From contig DAJPHG010000001.1 in NCBI GenBank assembly GCA_025992315.1, forward strand, positions 1,116,001-1,180,000: a DNA stretch of 64,000 nt, written 5' to 3'. The stretch is from HGM10766 sp900757295. Its GTDB lineage: Bacteria; Bacillota_I; Bacilli_A; RF39; UBA660. Below, piece by piece: positions 26,291 to 35,916 of the stretch. The translations under genes and the position numbers were made by a program. Positions within the stretch are counted from its first letter, which is position 1. Each line of letters begins with the position of its first letter. The notes under the pieces were generated by a model. It saw only the letters and a list, made by a program, of their open reading frames with translations. It was not told the origin of the DNA and searched no databases.

Positions 26291-26917
26291 TCATAATTTA
26301 TTATTTACTATCAAGTAAAGATCATTCTTATTTTCTAGAGATTTAACACTATTTAAATTATCATTTAAGCCCCATACAAAAACCTTTATATTTTTTTCTT
26401 TAAAACGAGAAATGATGCTATCATTTAATATATTTTTATAAAGTACTATAAAATCATACTGATCATCAATATCACTATTTAAAATAAAATTTAAATAACC
26501 TAGTTTGCATTTAAGATTATACTTTCTTAGTTTTTTTATAACATTTTTACTAAAGCTCATAATGTATATTTTTTTATTCTTATATTTATTTATTATTTTA
26601 ACTAAATTATCTAAATTCATGTCAAAATTTTTTATTTCTATTAAAATTAGTTTATTAGTTTTTAACTTTAAAACATCTTCTAATAAAGGAATGTTATATT
26701 TTTTTAATTCTTTACTTGTTTTATTTTTTACTAATCCTGATTTGTTAGTTACTCTATCTATAAAACTATCATGAATGACAACTATTTTTTTATCTTTACT
26801 TTCTCTTATATCAAGTTCAAAACCTGCAAAGTATTTGTCATTAATAGCATTTGTAAATGCTTTTATAGTATTCTCTTGATCTTTCTTTTTAAACCCACGA
26901 TGAGCGATAAAATTCAT
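26291..26917 (-). CDS. Glycerophosphodiester phosphodiesterase
   Basis: 208 residues, a cytoplasmic GDPD/UgpQ-type enzyme hydrolysing glycerophosphodiesters to glycerol-3-phosphate and an alcohol. The catalytic histidines and metal ligands are visible: AHRGFKKKDQENT (His6, Arg7, Glu15), FELDIRES (Glu34, Asp36) and VVIHDSFIDRVT (His49). It is slightly short for the family, and there is no signal peptide. Tandem with the upstream cadherin-like gene. Confidence 0.88.
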   Translation of the reverse strand: MNFIAHRGFKKKDQENTIKAFTNAINDKYFAGFELDIRESKDKKIVVIHDSFIDRVTNKSGLVKNKTSKELKKYNIPLLEDVLKLKTNKLILIEIKNFDMNLDNLVKIINKYKNKKIYIMSFSKNVIKKLRKYNLKCKLGYLNFILNSDIDDQYDFIVLYKNILNDSIISRFKEKNIKVFVWGLNDNLNSVKSLENKNDLYLIVNNKL

Positions 26918-26948
26918 AATAAAACACCTAATATATTATATTAGATGT

Positions 26949-27431
26949 TTATTTTTTTGAAACTTTAAATTTACCAAACATTAATCTTCTTAATAAAAGA
27001 GTTAAAAATAACCAAGATATCACAATGATAATTAATATAAATTTCATATTTCTTTTTTTAGTGATTTTTAAATTTATAGAATTATTATTTAAAGAAGCGA
27101 CTGACTCATTTTTTATTTTATTTACTAATATTTTATAGATCTGAATTTCTTCGTTATTGGAGATTTTAATTGTTACTGTATGATTTTTTTCTGTTATTAA
27201 ATCATTATCTAAAATCTCAACTGTAGCATTATCATCTTCTAATGTATAATTAATATCTAGTTTTGTTACATCATCATCGATATCAATTGTATATGTATTG
27301 TTATTTTTATCAAATGATGGTGATAATTCTCCTTCTCCTACAGATAATTCACTTAGATAAGCACTGTTTTCAGCGAGTACTACGGGAATATTTATTAAAA
27401 AAATAGCAATTATTAAAAGAATTTTTTTCAT
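26949..27431 (-). CDS. Exported cadherin-like beta-sandwich protein with C-terminal membrane anchor
   Basis: 160 residues: a signal peptide (LLIIAIFLINIPVVLAEN), a cadherin-like beta-sandwich (LSELSVGEGELSPSFDKNN, YTIDIDDDVTKLDINYTLED, VTIKISNNEEIQIYKILV, the pattern of PF12733) and a C-terminal membrane helix with a basic tail. No sortase motif is apparent. Lies between tmk and the GDPD gene on the same strand. A small surface domain of unknown ligand. Confidence 0.65.
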   Translation of the reverse strand: MKKILLIIAIFLINIPVVLAENSAYLSELSVGEGELSPSFDKNNNTYTIDIDDDVTKLDINYTLEDDNATVEILDNDLITEKNHTVTIKISNNEEIQIYKILVNKIKNESVASLNNNSINLKITKKRNMKFILIIIVISWLFLTLLLRRLMFGKFKVSKK

Positions 27432-27476
27432 GATTCCTCCTAATTACTATTTTTTACTTATTTTTTTCTAATATAC

Positions 27477-28145
27477 TTATTTTTTTCTAACTAATTTATA
27501 AATTTCATTATGAATATCGTCTATAGATCTTAAAGTGTTATTTTCTTCACAATTAACTTTATTCCAAGATAAATAGTCAGCTATAAAATTAGCATTATCA
27601 TATACTTTTTTCATAAATTCTAAATTACTTTCATGAATATCATTGTCTATGCCATCATTTTGATTTCGTTTAGTACGCATTTTAGTAACTAATTCAAATG
27701 GTGCAGTTAAGAATATTACATCATCTGGTTCTTGTAAACCAAGTTTATTATATTCATAGTCTATTACCCAATTTATAAATTTTTTCTTTTCTTCTAAATC
27801 ATCTATTAAAGCAGATTGATAAATTAAACTAGATGTTGTGTATCTATCAAATAAAATAGTTTTACCTGTTTCATATTCTTGCTTTAAATTTTTTTCCCAA
27901 GTAATTATTCTATCATTAGCATATAAAGATGTTACAAAATATGGCGAAAGTTCATTTAATGATCCATATTTACCCTCTAGATATTCTTCTACTCCTACAG
28001 CTTGTGATTCTCCATATGATGGGAAATGATGATTAATTAATTCTATATTATCTTCTTGCAAATGATTAATAAGCTTTGAAAATTGAGTAGATTTTCCAAT
28101 TCCATCACAAGCTCCTTCTATTACAATTATTTTACCTTTTTCCAT
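27477..28145 (-). CDS. tmk: Thymidylate kinase
   Basis: 222 residues. Phosphorylates dTMP to dTDP. The P-loop EGACDGIGKSTQ has one residue more than the usual GxxxxGKST; DRYTTSSLIYQSAL is the conserved DR(Y/x) region and MRTKRNQNDGIDNDIHESN the lid. It lies 2 bp after thyX, which makes its substrate, so dTMP synthesis and activation are coupled. Confidence 0.88.
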   Translation of the reverse strand: MEKGKIIVIEGACDGIGKSTQFSKLINHLQEDNIELINHHFPSYGESQAVGVEEYLEGKYGSLNELSPYFVTSLYANDRIITWEKNLKQEYETGKTILFDRYTTSSLIYQSALIDDLEEKKKFINWVIDYEYNKLGLQEPDDVIFLTAPFELVTKMRTKRNQNDGIDNDIHESNLEFMKKVYDNANFIADYLSWNKVNCEENNTLRSIDDIHNEIYKLVRKK

Positions 28146-28147
28146 TA

Positions 28148-29347
28148 TTATATTTTCCTTTCTAAAGTTTTGCCATGTTTAAATTTACAATCATTTGGAC
28201 ATTTATAATCTTTAAAAGTACATCTAGCACCATGAGTATAATTAATAATATCATTTTTAAGATAATTATCATTTAATTCTAATGCTTGTTTATATTTTTC
28301 TAAAGTATCTTTAGTATTTAACATTACTTCAAGTTGAGCATTAGTACATAGTCTTTCTTTACATTTTAATATAAAGTCATCATATGTTCCTTTTTCATTG
28401 ACTAATACTAATTCTCCTTGAGGATTGATTTCTTTTAAAGAATTAATATCATCTGACCATTCATCTATAATATAGTTATCATCTTGAATTATTGGTGGAA
28501 TAAAATATTCTTTTTTATCTAATAATTGCATTTGATAAGAAATTGTTCTATGACGTTGAGCTTGGGCTAAGCTAACAAAAGAACATTTATAATTAGTTGA
28601 ATATATTTCATCAAATATTTCAGTTTTGTTTATTATACTATCATTAAATAATGATAATTTTCGATTTTTTTCATTAGTCATAAGTTCTGGAATTAAAAGA
28701 TCAATTGACTCTAATTCATCAACAAAATCTTTCATGTATTTACATAATCTTTGATTAAAATAATCATTACTATTTTGGTTTTCTTCTATATATTTTGTCA
28801 TCCATGAAGCAATATAATTAATTTGTCTTAAAGAAGTAGTGTAAATCATTTCGGTTGGCATGAAGACTGTTACTAAATATCTAGCATTTTCCATGGCTAG
28901 TTTTTCAACTTTTTTACTATCTAAATTATATAAACTATTTATTTTAATTTTAAAAATATCAATCCATTTATTATAAAGCTTAATTTCTTTATCACTAATA
29001 ATATTACTATCATTACTAACTTTAGTATATCTTAAAGATTTTTCACTAGTTGTATATTGCTTTTCATTATTAATGACCATAGCTAGTATTTTAGGAATAT
29101 TTTTAATATTCAAATTAACGTTAACATGATCATAAACACTATGATGCCCATTTTTTAATGTTAAATCTACTCTTTTAATAGTACTTTTAACACTTTCATT
29201 TTTTAATTTTTCATAACCATTTTTGCTATAGCAAATACCTGCAATTTTGCCTGCAAATAAAGCAGCATTATGTTTGTCAAATTTTCCATTTTCTTTTAAA
29301 AATTGATTATAAAGAATTTCAATTTTTAATTTTTCTTGTTCTTTCAT
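28148..29347 (-). CDS. thyX: Flavin-dependent thymidylate synthase, two-domain form
   Basis: 399 residues, about 1.7 times the usual ThyX. The second half has the signature AQAQRHRTISYQMQ (RHRxxS) that binds dUMP and FAD. The first half also looks ThyX-like (KNGHHSVYDHVNVNLNIKNI ... EKSLRY), but its RHR is lost, so it is a fusion of an inactive and an active copy. The C-terminus has a cysteine cluster (GARCTFKDYKCPNDCKF). It makes dTMP from dUMP with methylenetetrahydrofolate, NADPH and FAD. Tightly linked to tmk. Confidence 0.82.
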   Translation of the reverse strand: MKEQEKLKIEILYNQFLKENGKFDKHNAALFAGKIAGICYSKNGYEKLKNESVKSTIKRVDLTLKNGHHSVYDHVNVNLNIKNIPKILAMVINNEKQYTTSEKSLRYTKVSNDSNIISDKEIKLYNKWIDIFKIKINSLYNLDSKKVEKLAMENARYLVTVFMPTEMIYTTSLRQINYIASWMTKYIEENQNSNDYFNQRLCKYMKDFVDELESIDLLIPELMTNEKNRKLSLFNDSIINKTEIFDEIYSTNYKCSFVSLAQAQRHRTISYQMQLLDKKEYFIPPIIQDDNYIIDEWSDDINSLKEINPQGELVLVNEKGTYDDFILKCKERLCTNAQLEVMLNTKDTLEKYKQALELNDNYLKNDIINYTHGARCTFKDYKCPNDCKFKHGKTLERKI

Positions 29348-29412
29348 AAATCCTCCCTATTTTTTATTCCCCAATAATATTCTTTTCATTTTTATTATAT
29401 CAAAGAACGCAG

Positions 29413-29442
29413 AAAAAGCGTACTATTGTTTAGTACACTTTA
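29413..29442 (-). terminator. Terminator after TasA-like paralog 2
   Basis: AAGTGTAC / GTACGCTT stem (two G-U) with an AT-rich loop followed by five T on the minus strand. Confidence 0.6.
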
Positions 29443-29458
29443 CTATTTTTTACTAATA

Positions 29459-31483
29459 TTATTCTACTGTATATGGATTAGATTTGCTTCCATCCCCACC
29501 TGTTATTTGAATATCTGATTTTAAGTTTATTACGGGAAAAACAGGATCATCATTTTGTTGAAAATCACGTGGAGCACCAGAATAAGTAGCATTTCTATAT
29601 TGACGAACATATATATAATCATTATGTGCAAACGTATATCCTGGTGACATATACCACCAACCATTATTTTTATTATTTAAAAATCCATATCGTTTTTTAT
29701 TACCTAATCCTGAAAAAATCATCTCATCTCCACTTAATAATCCTATTTTTAGTTTATAACTTCCACCATATGTCTCTTTTGTATTTGGACATTTTAAGGT
29801 TGGCATTCCATTAATCATTCTATCATTAATTCCAAAATATGTATATGATGTACTATCAGTCGTTTCACTAAAAGTAGTATCATTACAATAGTTTTCTAGT
29901 TCTATTTCTTGATCATAATTACTTAAGTTTGAATTATACCATTCTTCTAAATATTCTTTTATTGCACTACTTGTTCCACTATTTGTTGTACATTGGTTTT
30001 CACTAGTACAAATATGATCATTATCATATGTATACCCTGCTGCTTTTATATTATCTGTTATATTTGCAAATACACTTCCTCCTATACTTTCTTCACTTAT
30101 TAATCTTATTGATCCATTTCCATTGATTCTTACTATCTGCCATTTTCTGCCTGCAAATGATACATAATTATTTGTTATTTCTCCTCTTAAATAATAACTT
30201 CTTCCTTCATCATCATTTGTACTAAATATCCCACTTTTTCTTCCATTTAAATCTAAAGTAGTTGTATATACTTGTCCTTTTGTTACTTTATTATAATTAG
30301 CTGATCTTGTGTATTTTAAAGATGATGTTACTTTTCCTTCTTCAACTTTTTTTATTTTATACAGTGTGGTACATGTTTCTTCTGCAGTATTACATGTATA
30401 ATAATTTACATATTCACTACCATAATTTACATTTGTTATTGGATTAATTATTTTATACTCTCCTGTATTTTCATCAAATGTATAACTTTCTCCAACTATT
30501 TTATCTTGATTACTAGACATTTCTGTTGTATCTTCTACTGGATCTTTTTCTGTATAATTGGTTGTTGCGTCACTTTCTTTTACTTCTTCTATACGAACTA
30601 TTTTCAAACATGGTCCTGCTGAATTACTAGCAATATAGCGATTTTTTGCACAATAATATTTACCAATTGTGTCTTTAGTAAATGTTTGATCTAATTTGGC
30701 ATTAGTTAAATAAAAATATCTTCCTGTTTGTTGATCTATTGTATATCCATCTCCTATTGCTTTATTGCCTGTTATAGATGAATTTGCTGTCGTTAAATTT
30801 ATATACCGAACATTTGTAGTATATGCTGTGGTATTCAAAAAATCTCCACTAGTAGGGTAGTTATTACTTTTTGTATTGGCATTAGGTATATCACTGTCAC
30901 TTCCTACAAATGAATTACTAATTAATATTTTTGCTGCTAGATAATTACTTTTATCTGCACTATCTATTTGAATTTTTCCTGTAAATGTTTTATTTTGGTT
31001 ATTATTTTGATTGGTTCCTGTTTCTTTAAATGTTAATTTTAATTTATATATCTGTTTCTCACCTGGATTTATTACTACTGCTGGTAATATTACTTCATCT
31101 ATACTTGGTGCTTCTGTTTCATTTAAAATAACCGCTCCATCTTGTTCTAATGTATATACTAAATCAGTTTTGGGTGAGAAATCATTATATACTTCTTTCA
31201 TGTCTAGTTCATAGGTTGTTGTTAATGTTCCTGTGTTTTCCACACTAAACTCTACTTCTTTGCTTGCTCCCGGTAGCATATTACTTGCGTTTAATTCTTG
31301 AGTTCCATCTAGTTTTAAACTCATTATTCCTGCATATACTTGAGTGTTTTTTGCTTCATCATTTCCTATTACTTTTGCTGTAAAATAAGCATAGGTTGTT
31401 CCTACTACTAGTACTAGCATAAATGCTAGTACACTAAATATTACTATTTGTTTGGTACTTATCTTTTTTAATTTTTCTACCAT
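29459..31483 (-). CDS. TasA/camelysin-like large surface protein, paralog 2
   Basis: 674 residues. The first 175 are nearly identical to paralog 1 (signal/anchor, TYAYFTAKVIGNDEAKNTQ, TasA-like sandwich, ending NQNKTFTGKIQID). Two Cys-pair modules follow (GKYYCAKNR..., NYYTCNTAEETC), then the shared C-terminal domain ending INLKSDIQITGGDGSK. The variable part is in the last 100 residues before that end (GFLNNKNNGWWYMSPGYTFA), which differs completely from paralog 1. The promoter has a 10-G spacer. Likely a phase-variable surface protein. Confidence 0.65.
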   Translation of the reverse strand: MVEKLKKISTKQIVIFSVLAFMLVLVVGTTYAYFTAKVIGNDEAKNTQVYAGIMSLKLDGTQELNASNMLPGASKEVEFSVENTGTLTTTYELDMKEVYNDFSPKTDLVYTLEQDGAVILNETEAPSIDEVILPAVVINPGEKQIYKLKLTFKETGTNQNNNQNKTFTGKIQIDSADKSNYLAAKILISNSFVGSDSDIPNANTKSNNYPTSGDFLNTTAYTTNVRYINLTTANSSITGNKAIGDGYTIDQQTGRYFYLTNAKLDQTFTKDTIGKYYCAKNRYIASNSAGPCLKIVRIEEVKESDATTNYTEKDPVEDTTEMSSNQDKIVGESYTFDENTGEYKIINPITNVNYGSEYVNYYTCNTAEETCTTLYKIKKVEEGKVTSSLKYTRSANYNKVTKGQVYTTTLDLNGRKSGIFSTNDDEGRSYYLRGEITNNYVSFAGRKWQIVRINGNGSIRLISEESIGGSVFANITDNIKAAGYTYDNDHICTSENQCTTNSGTSSAIKEYLEEWYNSNLSNYDQEIELENYCNDTTFSETTDSTSYTYFGINDRMINGMPTLKCPNTKETYGGSYKLKIGLLSGDEMIFSGLGNKKRYGFLNNKNNGWWYMSPGYTFAHNDYIYVRQYRNATYSGAPRDFQQNDDPVFPVINLKSDIQITGGDGSKSNPYTVE

Positions 31484-31516
31484 ATTACTACTCCCTCTAT
31501 TTTTATCTATAGTAAT

Positions 31517-31548
31517 ATGATACCCCCCCCCCGATTGTGTTTTGTCAA
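31517..31548 (-). promoter_or_regulatory. Promoter of paralog 2 with a 10-G spacer tract
   Basis: Minus strand: TTGACA (31548-31543), 20-nt spacer that ends in ten G (31532-31523), TATCAT (31522-31517). Everything from TATCAT to the start codon is nearly identical to paralog 1, but the spacer bases before the G-run differ while its total length is the same. Confidence 0.75.
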
Positions 31549-31550
31549 TA

Positions 31551-31573
31551 AAAAAAGAAGCTTTTGCTTCTAT
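31551..31573 (-). terminator. hemW terminator
   Basis: AGAAGC-AAAA-GCTTCT followed by seven T on the minus strand. Confidence 0.8.
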
Positions 31574-32652
31574 ATAAGTTTCAATAAGATTTCATTCATG
31601 ACATATAGTTTTGATGGATTAACGAAAATATTGCCATTTTTATATATTAAGTCTTTAGTTTTTAATAATGGTTTAATATCAAAAACATCTTGTAAATTAA
31701 TATCATATTTATTAAAGAATTCATTTAAATTAATACCTTTTGTTTTTCTCAAGCCTAGCATTAGTTCATTTTCCATTATTTGTTGTTTTGATAATATATT
31801 TTCTTCTAAAATATAGTTTCCGTTTAAATAATCATGGAAAGATCTCGTATTTTCATATCTGACACCATGAACATATCCATGCGCACCTAAGCCAAATCCA
31901 TAATAGTACTCATTATTCCAATAAGTCAGATTATGTCTAGATTCATACCCTTTTTTGGCAAAATTACTTATTTCATAATGATTATAATTATTATTAGTTA
32001 ATTTTTTTACAATATATTCATACATTTTAGCATCTAAATCTTGATCAATTTCTTTAATTCCTTTTATTTTTAACTTAGTATGTTCTTCTATTATTAAAGA
32101 ATAAGTACTAATATGAGGAATATCTAATTTTAATAATTGATTAATATCTTTTTTTACAGTAGATAAAGTTTCTTCAGGTAATGCATAAATTAAGTCAACA
32201 TTAATATTATTAAATCCATAATTTTTTACTAAGTTTATTTTAGTTAATGCATCTTCAAATGTATGCTTTCTTTCAATTAATTTTAAATTATTATTGTTAA
32301 ATGATTCTACGCCAATACTTAATCTATTAACTTGGTTTTCTTTTAATATATTAAGTAATTCTTCTGTAATATCATTTACATTACATTCAAAAGTAAATTC
32401 ATATTCTTCATTTAAGTTAAATATTTTAATAATATCAAATAACTTATTTAATTCTTCTTTACTTAAGCAAGAAGGAGTTCCTCCTCCAATATATATAGTA
32501 TCTAAATATTCATCTGCATATTTTTCTTCAATCTCTTCTTTTAAAACATCTAAATAGACTTCTATCCATTCTTTTTGATAATTCATTTTACAAAAATCGC
32601 AGTAAGAACATATAGATTTGCAAAAAGGAATATGAATATAAGCACTTTTCAT
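31570..32652 (-). CDS. hemW: Radical SAM heme chaperone HemW
   Basis: About 360 residues from the ATG at 32652 (GGTGG five bases upstream; the TTG at 32664 overlaps that site). The radical-SAM cluster motif is CKSICSYCDFC near residue 14; TIYIGGGTPSCLS and GVESFNNNNLKLIERKHT are HemN/HemW family motifs. HemW delivers heme to apoproteins; it is not the coproporphyrinogen oxidase HemN despite older names. Directly downstream of lepA as in Bacillus (lepA-hemW). Confidence 0.92.
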   Translation of the reverse strand: MKSAYIHIPFCKSICSYCDFCKMNYQKEWIEVYLDVLKEEIEEKYADEYLDTIYIGGGTPSCLSKEELNKLFDIIKIFNLNEEYEFTFECNVNDITEELLNILKENQVNRLSIGVESFNNNNLKLIERKHTFEDALTKINLVKNYGFNNINVDLIYALPEETLSTVKKDINQLLKLDIPHISTYSLIIEEHTKLKIKGIKEIDQDLDAKMYEYIVKKLTNNNYNHYEISNFAKKGYESRHNLTYWNNEYYYGFGLGAHGYVHGVRYENTRSFHDYLNGNYILEENILSKQQIMENELMLGLRKTKGINLNEFFNKYDINLQDVFDIKPLLKTKDLIYKNGNIFVNPSKLYVMNEILLKLI

Positions 32653-32724
32653 ATAAACCACCAACTTTATTTAATTATAACATTTATAAACATTTTGTAA
32701 ACAAAATGGTAAATGGCATGTAAA

Positions 32725-34521
32725 CTATTTTTCTGATTTTAATACTGATAAGAATGCTTCTTGTGGTATTTCAACATTACCTACCATTTTCATTCTTTTT
32801 TTACCTTCTTTTTGCTTTTCAAGTAATTTTCTTTTTCTAGTAATATCTCCACCATAACATTTTGCAAGAACGTTTTTTCTCATAGCAGAAATATTTTCTC
32901 TAGCTATTATTTTAGATCCTATGGAAGCTTGAATTGGAACTTGAAACATTTGTCTAGGAATTAATTCTTTTAAATTCTCAACTATTGTCTTTCCACGATT
33001 GTAAGCAAAATCTTTATGTACAATTGTAGATAATGCATCTACTATTTGACCGTTAAGTAAAATATCCATCTTAACTAAATTACTAGATTCATAACCTGAA
33101 TATTCATAATCAAATGACGCGTACCCTTTAGTAGAACTTTTTAGTTTATCAAAAAAGTCATAAACTATTTCACAAAGTGGTAGTTTATAATGAATATTAA
33201 CTCTTGTTTCATCAATATATTCCATAGATTCATAAATGCCTCTTTTATCCTGACACAATTCCATAATGGGCCCAATATATTCACTTGGAACAAAAATATT
33301 AGTTTTTATAAAAGGTTCTTTTATATCAGCAATTGTTGCTCTATCCGGCATTTTATTTGGTGAATCTATCATTAAGACATTTCCATTAGTTAATGTAACC
33401 TCATATATAACAGATGGCGATGTTGCTATTATATCAATGTTGAATTCTCTTTCAATTCTACTCATTATTATTTCCATATGTAATAATCCTAAAAAGCCAC
33501 ATCTAAAACCAAACCCTAAAGCATCTGAAGTTTCTGGTTCGAATACTAATGAAGCATCATTTAATTTTAGTTTTTCCAAAGCTTCCCTTAAAGCTGTAAA
33601 TTTATTAGGTTCTATTGGAAATAATCCAGAATAAACCATTGGTTTCATTGGCTGATATCCCGGTAACATTTCTTCTGCTGGTTTTGAAGATAATGTAATA
33701 GTATCACCAACATGAACTTTACTTATATCTTTGATACTAGCAGATATCCATCCAACTTCACCACTAACTAATTTATCTTTTTTTATTTCTTTTGGAGTAT
33801 TAACTCCCAACTCTACAATCTCACATTCAAAATTTGTAGCCATCATTTTGATTTTATCATGTAATTTTAATGTTCCATCAACTATTCTAACATGAGCAAT
33901 TACTCCACGATAGGCATCAAAATATGAATCAAATATTAATGCTCTTGTTGGACCATCATTATTTATTTTTGGTGGTTGTATTCTATTAACTACAGCTTTT
34001 AAAAGATCGTCTACACCTTGGCCAGTTTTCCCACTACACAATATAATTTCATCTTTTTTAAAACCTAAAACATTACATAATTCTTGACTTACTTTTTCAA
34101 TATCAGCATTGGGAAGATCTATTTTATTTATAACAGGTATTATAGTTAAATTGTTATTTAATGCTAAATAAAGATTAGCTAACGTTTGCGCTTCTATACC
34201 TTGAGCTGCATCAACAACTAAAATCGCACCTTCACAAGCAGCTAAACTACGTGATACTTCATAAGAAAAATCAACATGACCCGGAGTATCTATTAAATGT
34301 AATTTATAAACTTCATTATTATATTTGTAATTTAGAGAAACAGCATTTAGTTTTATAGTTATTCCTCTTTCTCTTTCTAAATCCATACTATCTAATAATT
34401 GATCTTTCATGTCATGCTTAGACACATTACCAGTTAGTTCTAAAATACGATCAGCTAAAGTACTTTTACCATGATCTATATGTGCTATTATTGAAAAGTT
34501 TCTAATATTTTCTTGTTTCAT
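32725..34521 (-). CDS. lepA: Elongation factor 4 (LepA)
   Basis: 598 residues from the ATG at 34521, with GAGGG just upstream; a start at 34533 would overlap that site. The GTP-binding motifs are AHIDHGKST (13-21), DTPGHVDF and NKIDLP; the LepA-specific C-terminal domain ends KRKLLEKQKEGKKRMKMVG. A ribosomal back-translocase GTPase. Upstream of hemW as in Bacillus; separated from spoIIP-yqxA by recX, corA and a decayed gene. Confidence 0.97.
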   Translation of the reverse strand: MKQENIRNFSIIAHIDHGKSTLADRILELTGNVSKHDMKDQLLDSMDLERERGITIKLNAVSLNYKYNNEVYKLHLIDTPGHVDFSYEVSRSLAACEGAILVVDAAQGIEAQTLANLYLALNNNLTIIPVINKIDLPNADIEKVSQELCNVLGFKKDEIILCSGKTGQGVDDLLKAVVNRIQPPKINNDGPTRALIFDSYFDAYRGVIAHVRIVDGTLKLHDKIKMMATNFECEIVELGVNTPKEIKKDKLVSGEVGWISASIKDISKVHVGDTITLSSKPAEEMLPGYQPMKPMVYSGLFPIEPNKFTALREALEKLKLNDASLVFEPETSDALGFGFRCGFLGLLHMEIIMSRIEREFNIDIIATSPSVIYEVTLTNGNVLMIDSPNKMPDRATIADIKEPFIKTNIFVPSEYIGPIMELCQDKRGIYESMEYIDETRVNIHYKLPLCEIVYDFFDKLKSSTKGYASFDYEYSGYESSNLVKMDILLNGQIVDALSTIVHKDFAYNRGKTIVENLKELIPRQMFQVPIQASIGSKIIARENISAMRKNVLAKCYGGDITRKRKLLEKQKEGKKRMKMVGNVEIPQEAFLSVLKSEK

Positions 34522-34558
34522 AAAATCCCTCATTACTAGATTATTATACTAAAATTAT

Positions 34559-35065
34559 CTATTCTTGAGAAGAAAAAACATTTATTAATTCATCTAATCT
34601 ATTAATCACTTTAAATTTGCTTTTCTTTAAATTTTCATCAAAGTGGATTCCTATTCCGCCATGATTTTCCCAATCAATTAAATTTTCTTTAAAGTCATCA
34701 ACTAAAATAGCATTGTTAGCTTCTACAGCATCAGTTTTGGCAATATTTCTATCTACAGCTATAAACTTTATATCATTAAAATATTGTTCTAAATATTCTT
34801 TTTTTGCAATAGATTCTTCTTTAGTATTTACATGGGTTAATATATTTACATCAAACATTTTAGAATCAATTAACTTTTTTAGGCATAAAATAGAATCATT
34901 AATTTGATTACATTCTTTAATAAATTCATTCCAATTTAGTGAGCGATAAAATTTAGTTACTTCTATAAAATCTTTGGTATTAATGTTCTTATTCTTTAAT
35001 ATTTCATATGATTTTTCAATTGTGTTTAAAATCACTCCATCAAAATCTATATATAATTTTTTCAT
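34559..35065 (-). CDS. HAD-superfamily phosphatase
   Basis: About 168 residues starting MKKLYIDFDGVILNTIEKS, the DxDx HAD nucleophile motif (Asp7, Asp9). The Lys/Asp tail KTDAVEANNAILVDDFKENL carries the last metal-binding aspartates, and NILTHVN is motif II. It resembles small 5'-nucleotidase-like HADs, but substrate is unknown. The ATG at 35065 follows GGTGAAATGT; an ATG at 35077 overlapping the recX stop has no ribosome site. In an operon with recX. Confidence 0.75.
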   Translation of the reverse strand: MKKLYIDFDGVILNTIEKSYEILKNKNINTKDFIEVTKFYRSLNWNEFIKECNQINDSILCLKKLIDSKMFDVNILTHVNTKEESIAKKEYLEQYFNDIKFIAVDRNIAKTDAVEANNAILVDDFKENLIDWENHGGIGIHFDENLKKSKFKVINRLDELINVFSSQE

Positions 35066-35076
35066 ACATTTCACCA

Positions 35077-35850
35077 TTAATCTGTAGTTATACTTTCTAT
35101 ATAATTATTGATTTGTTCTAAGGAAAATCCTTGCATGTATAATTTATTTTTTAATTGCATTTTTAATTCATTTCCTTCATATTTTCTTGTTAATTTTTTA
35201 TAAAGAATATTAGCCTTTTTAAAAAAATTAGTATTATCATCTATATTAATATTATTTACTATATTAGAAAATTGTTCTTTTAAATATCCTTGATTTAATA
35301 AATAATTTTTTAATTCATTCTTAAAAATTTGATTAGATTTTTTATTTGTTTTAATTCTCTTTTCAACTATTTTTTCAATCTTCTGAGTAAATATTTCATC
35401 ATCTATTTGTTCTATTCTTTCACTAATTATATCTTCTTTTATATTTAGTTTTTTTAAATTTTGTTTAATTTTATTAGGGCCATTAAGTGTTAAATTAATT
35501 TGATCATTTATATAAGCATTTACATATTTTATATCATTTATATATCCTTCTTTTTCTAATCTTTTAATAACTAATTCAATTGTATTTTTGGAAAATTCTT
35601 TTTTTATTAAATAATCGCTGGTTTCTTTTTTACATCTTTGTTTTTTTGTCAAATACTTTATTGCTAAGAAATATGCAGATAAAGTGTTATTATAATCTAT
35701 TATTTCTTTTAATTTTTTTTCATCTATTTCTTTTAATAAAAGTAAATCAAATTTTATTATTGTATCATCATATAATTTTATTTCACTATGATTTTGTAAT
35801 TTTATTAAATATTCATTAATATTAATTTTTTTATAAGCTATTATCTTCAC
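35077..35850 (-). CDS. recX: Regulatory protein RecX
   Basis: 257 residues, the long Gram-positive form. Three-helix repeats typical of RecX are visible: SAYFLAIKYLTKKQRCKKET, IKRLEKEGYINDIKYVNAYI and KNELKNYLLNQGYLKEQF. RecX modulates RecA filaments. No recA lies in the window. Stop and start of the following HAD gene overlap (TAATG), so they are co-transcribed. Confidence 0.85.
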   Translation of the reverse strand: MKIIAYKKININEYLIKLQNHSEIKLYDDTIIKFDLLLLKEIDEKKLKEIIDYNNTLSAYFLAIKYLTKKQRCKKETSDYLIKKEFSKNTIELVIKRLEKEGYINDIKYVNAYINDQINLTLNGPNKIKQNLKKLNIKEDIISERIEQIDDEIFTQKIEKIVEKRIKTNKKSNQIFKNELKNYLLNQGYLKEQFSNIVNNINIDDNTNFFKKANILYKKLTRKYEGNELKMQLKNKLYMQGFSLEQINNYIESITTD

Positions 35851-35916
35851 TAAGTATCACCTAAAATAAATATATCATAGCAAACATTTTTTCGTCAATT
35901 AAAAATAATGCTTCTT

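Noticed and set aside
31523..31532. G-tracts as assembly artefacts
   Set aside because: Three independent tracts at the same position relative to -35/-10 boxes would not arise by chance in AT-rich DNA, although the exact counts may be off by one or two.
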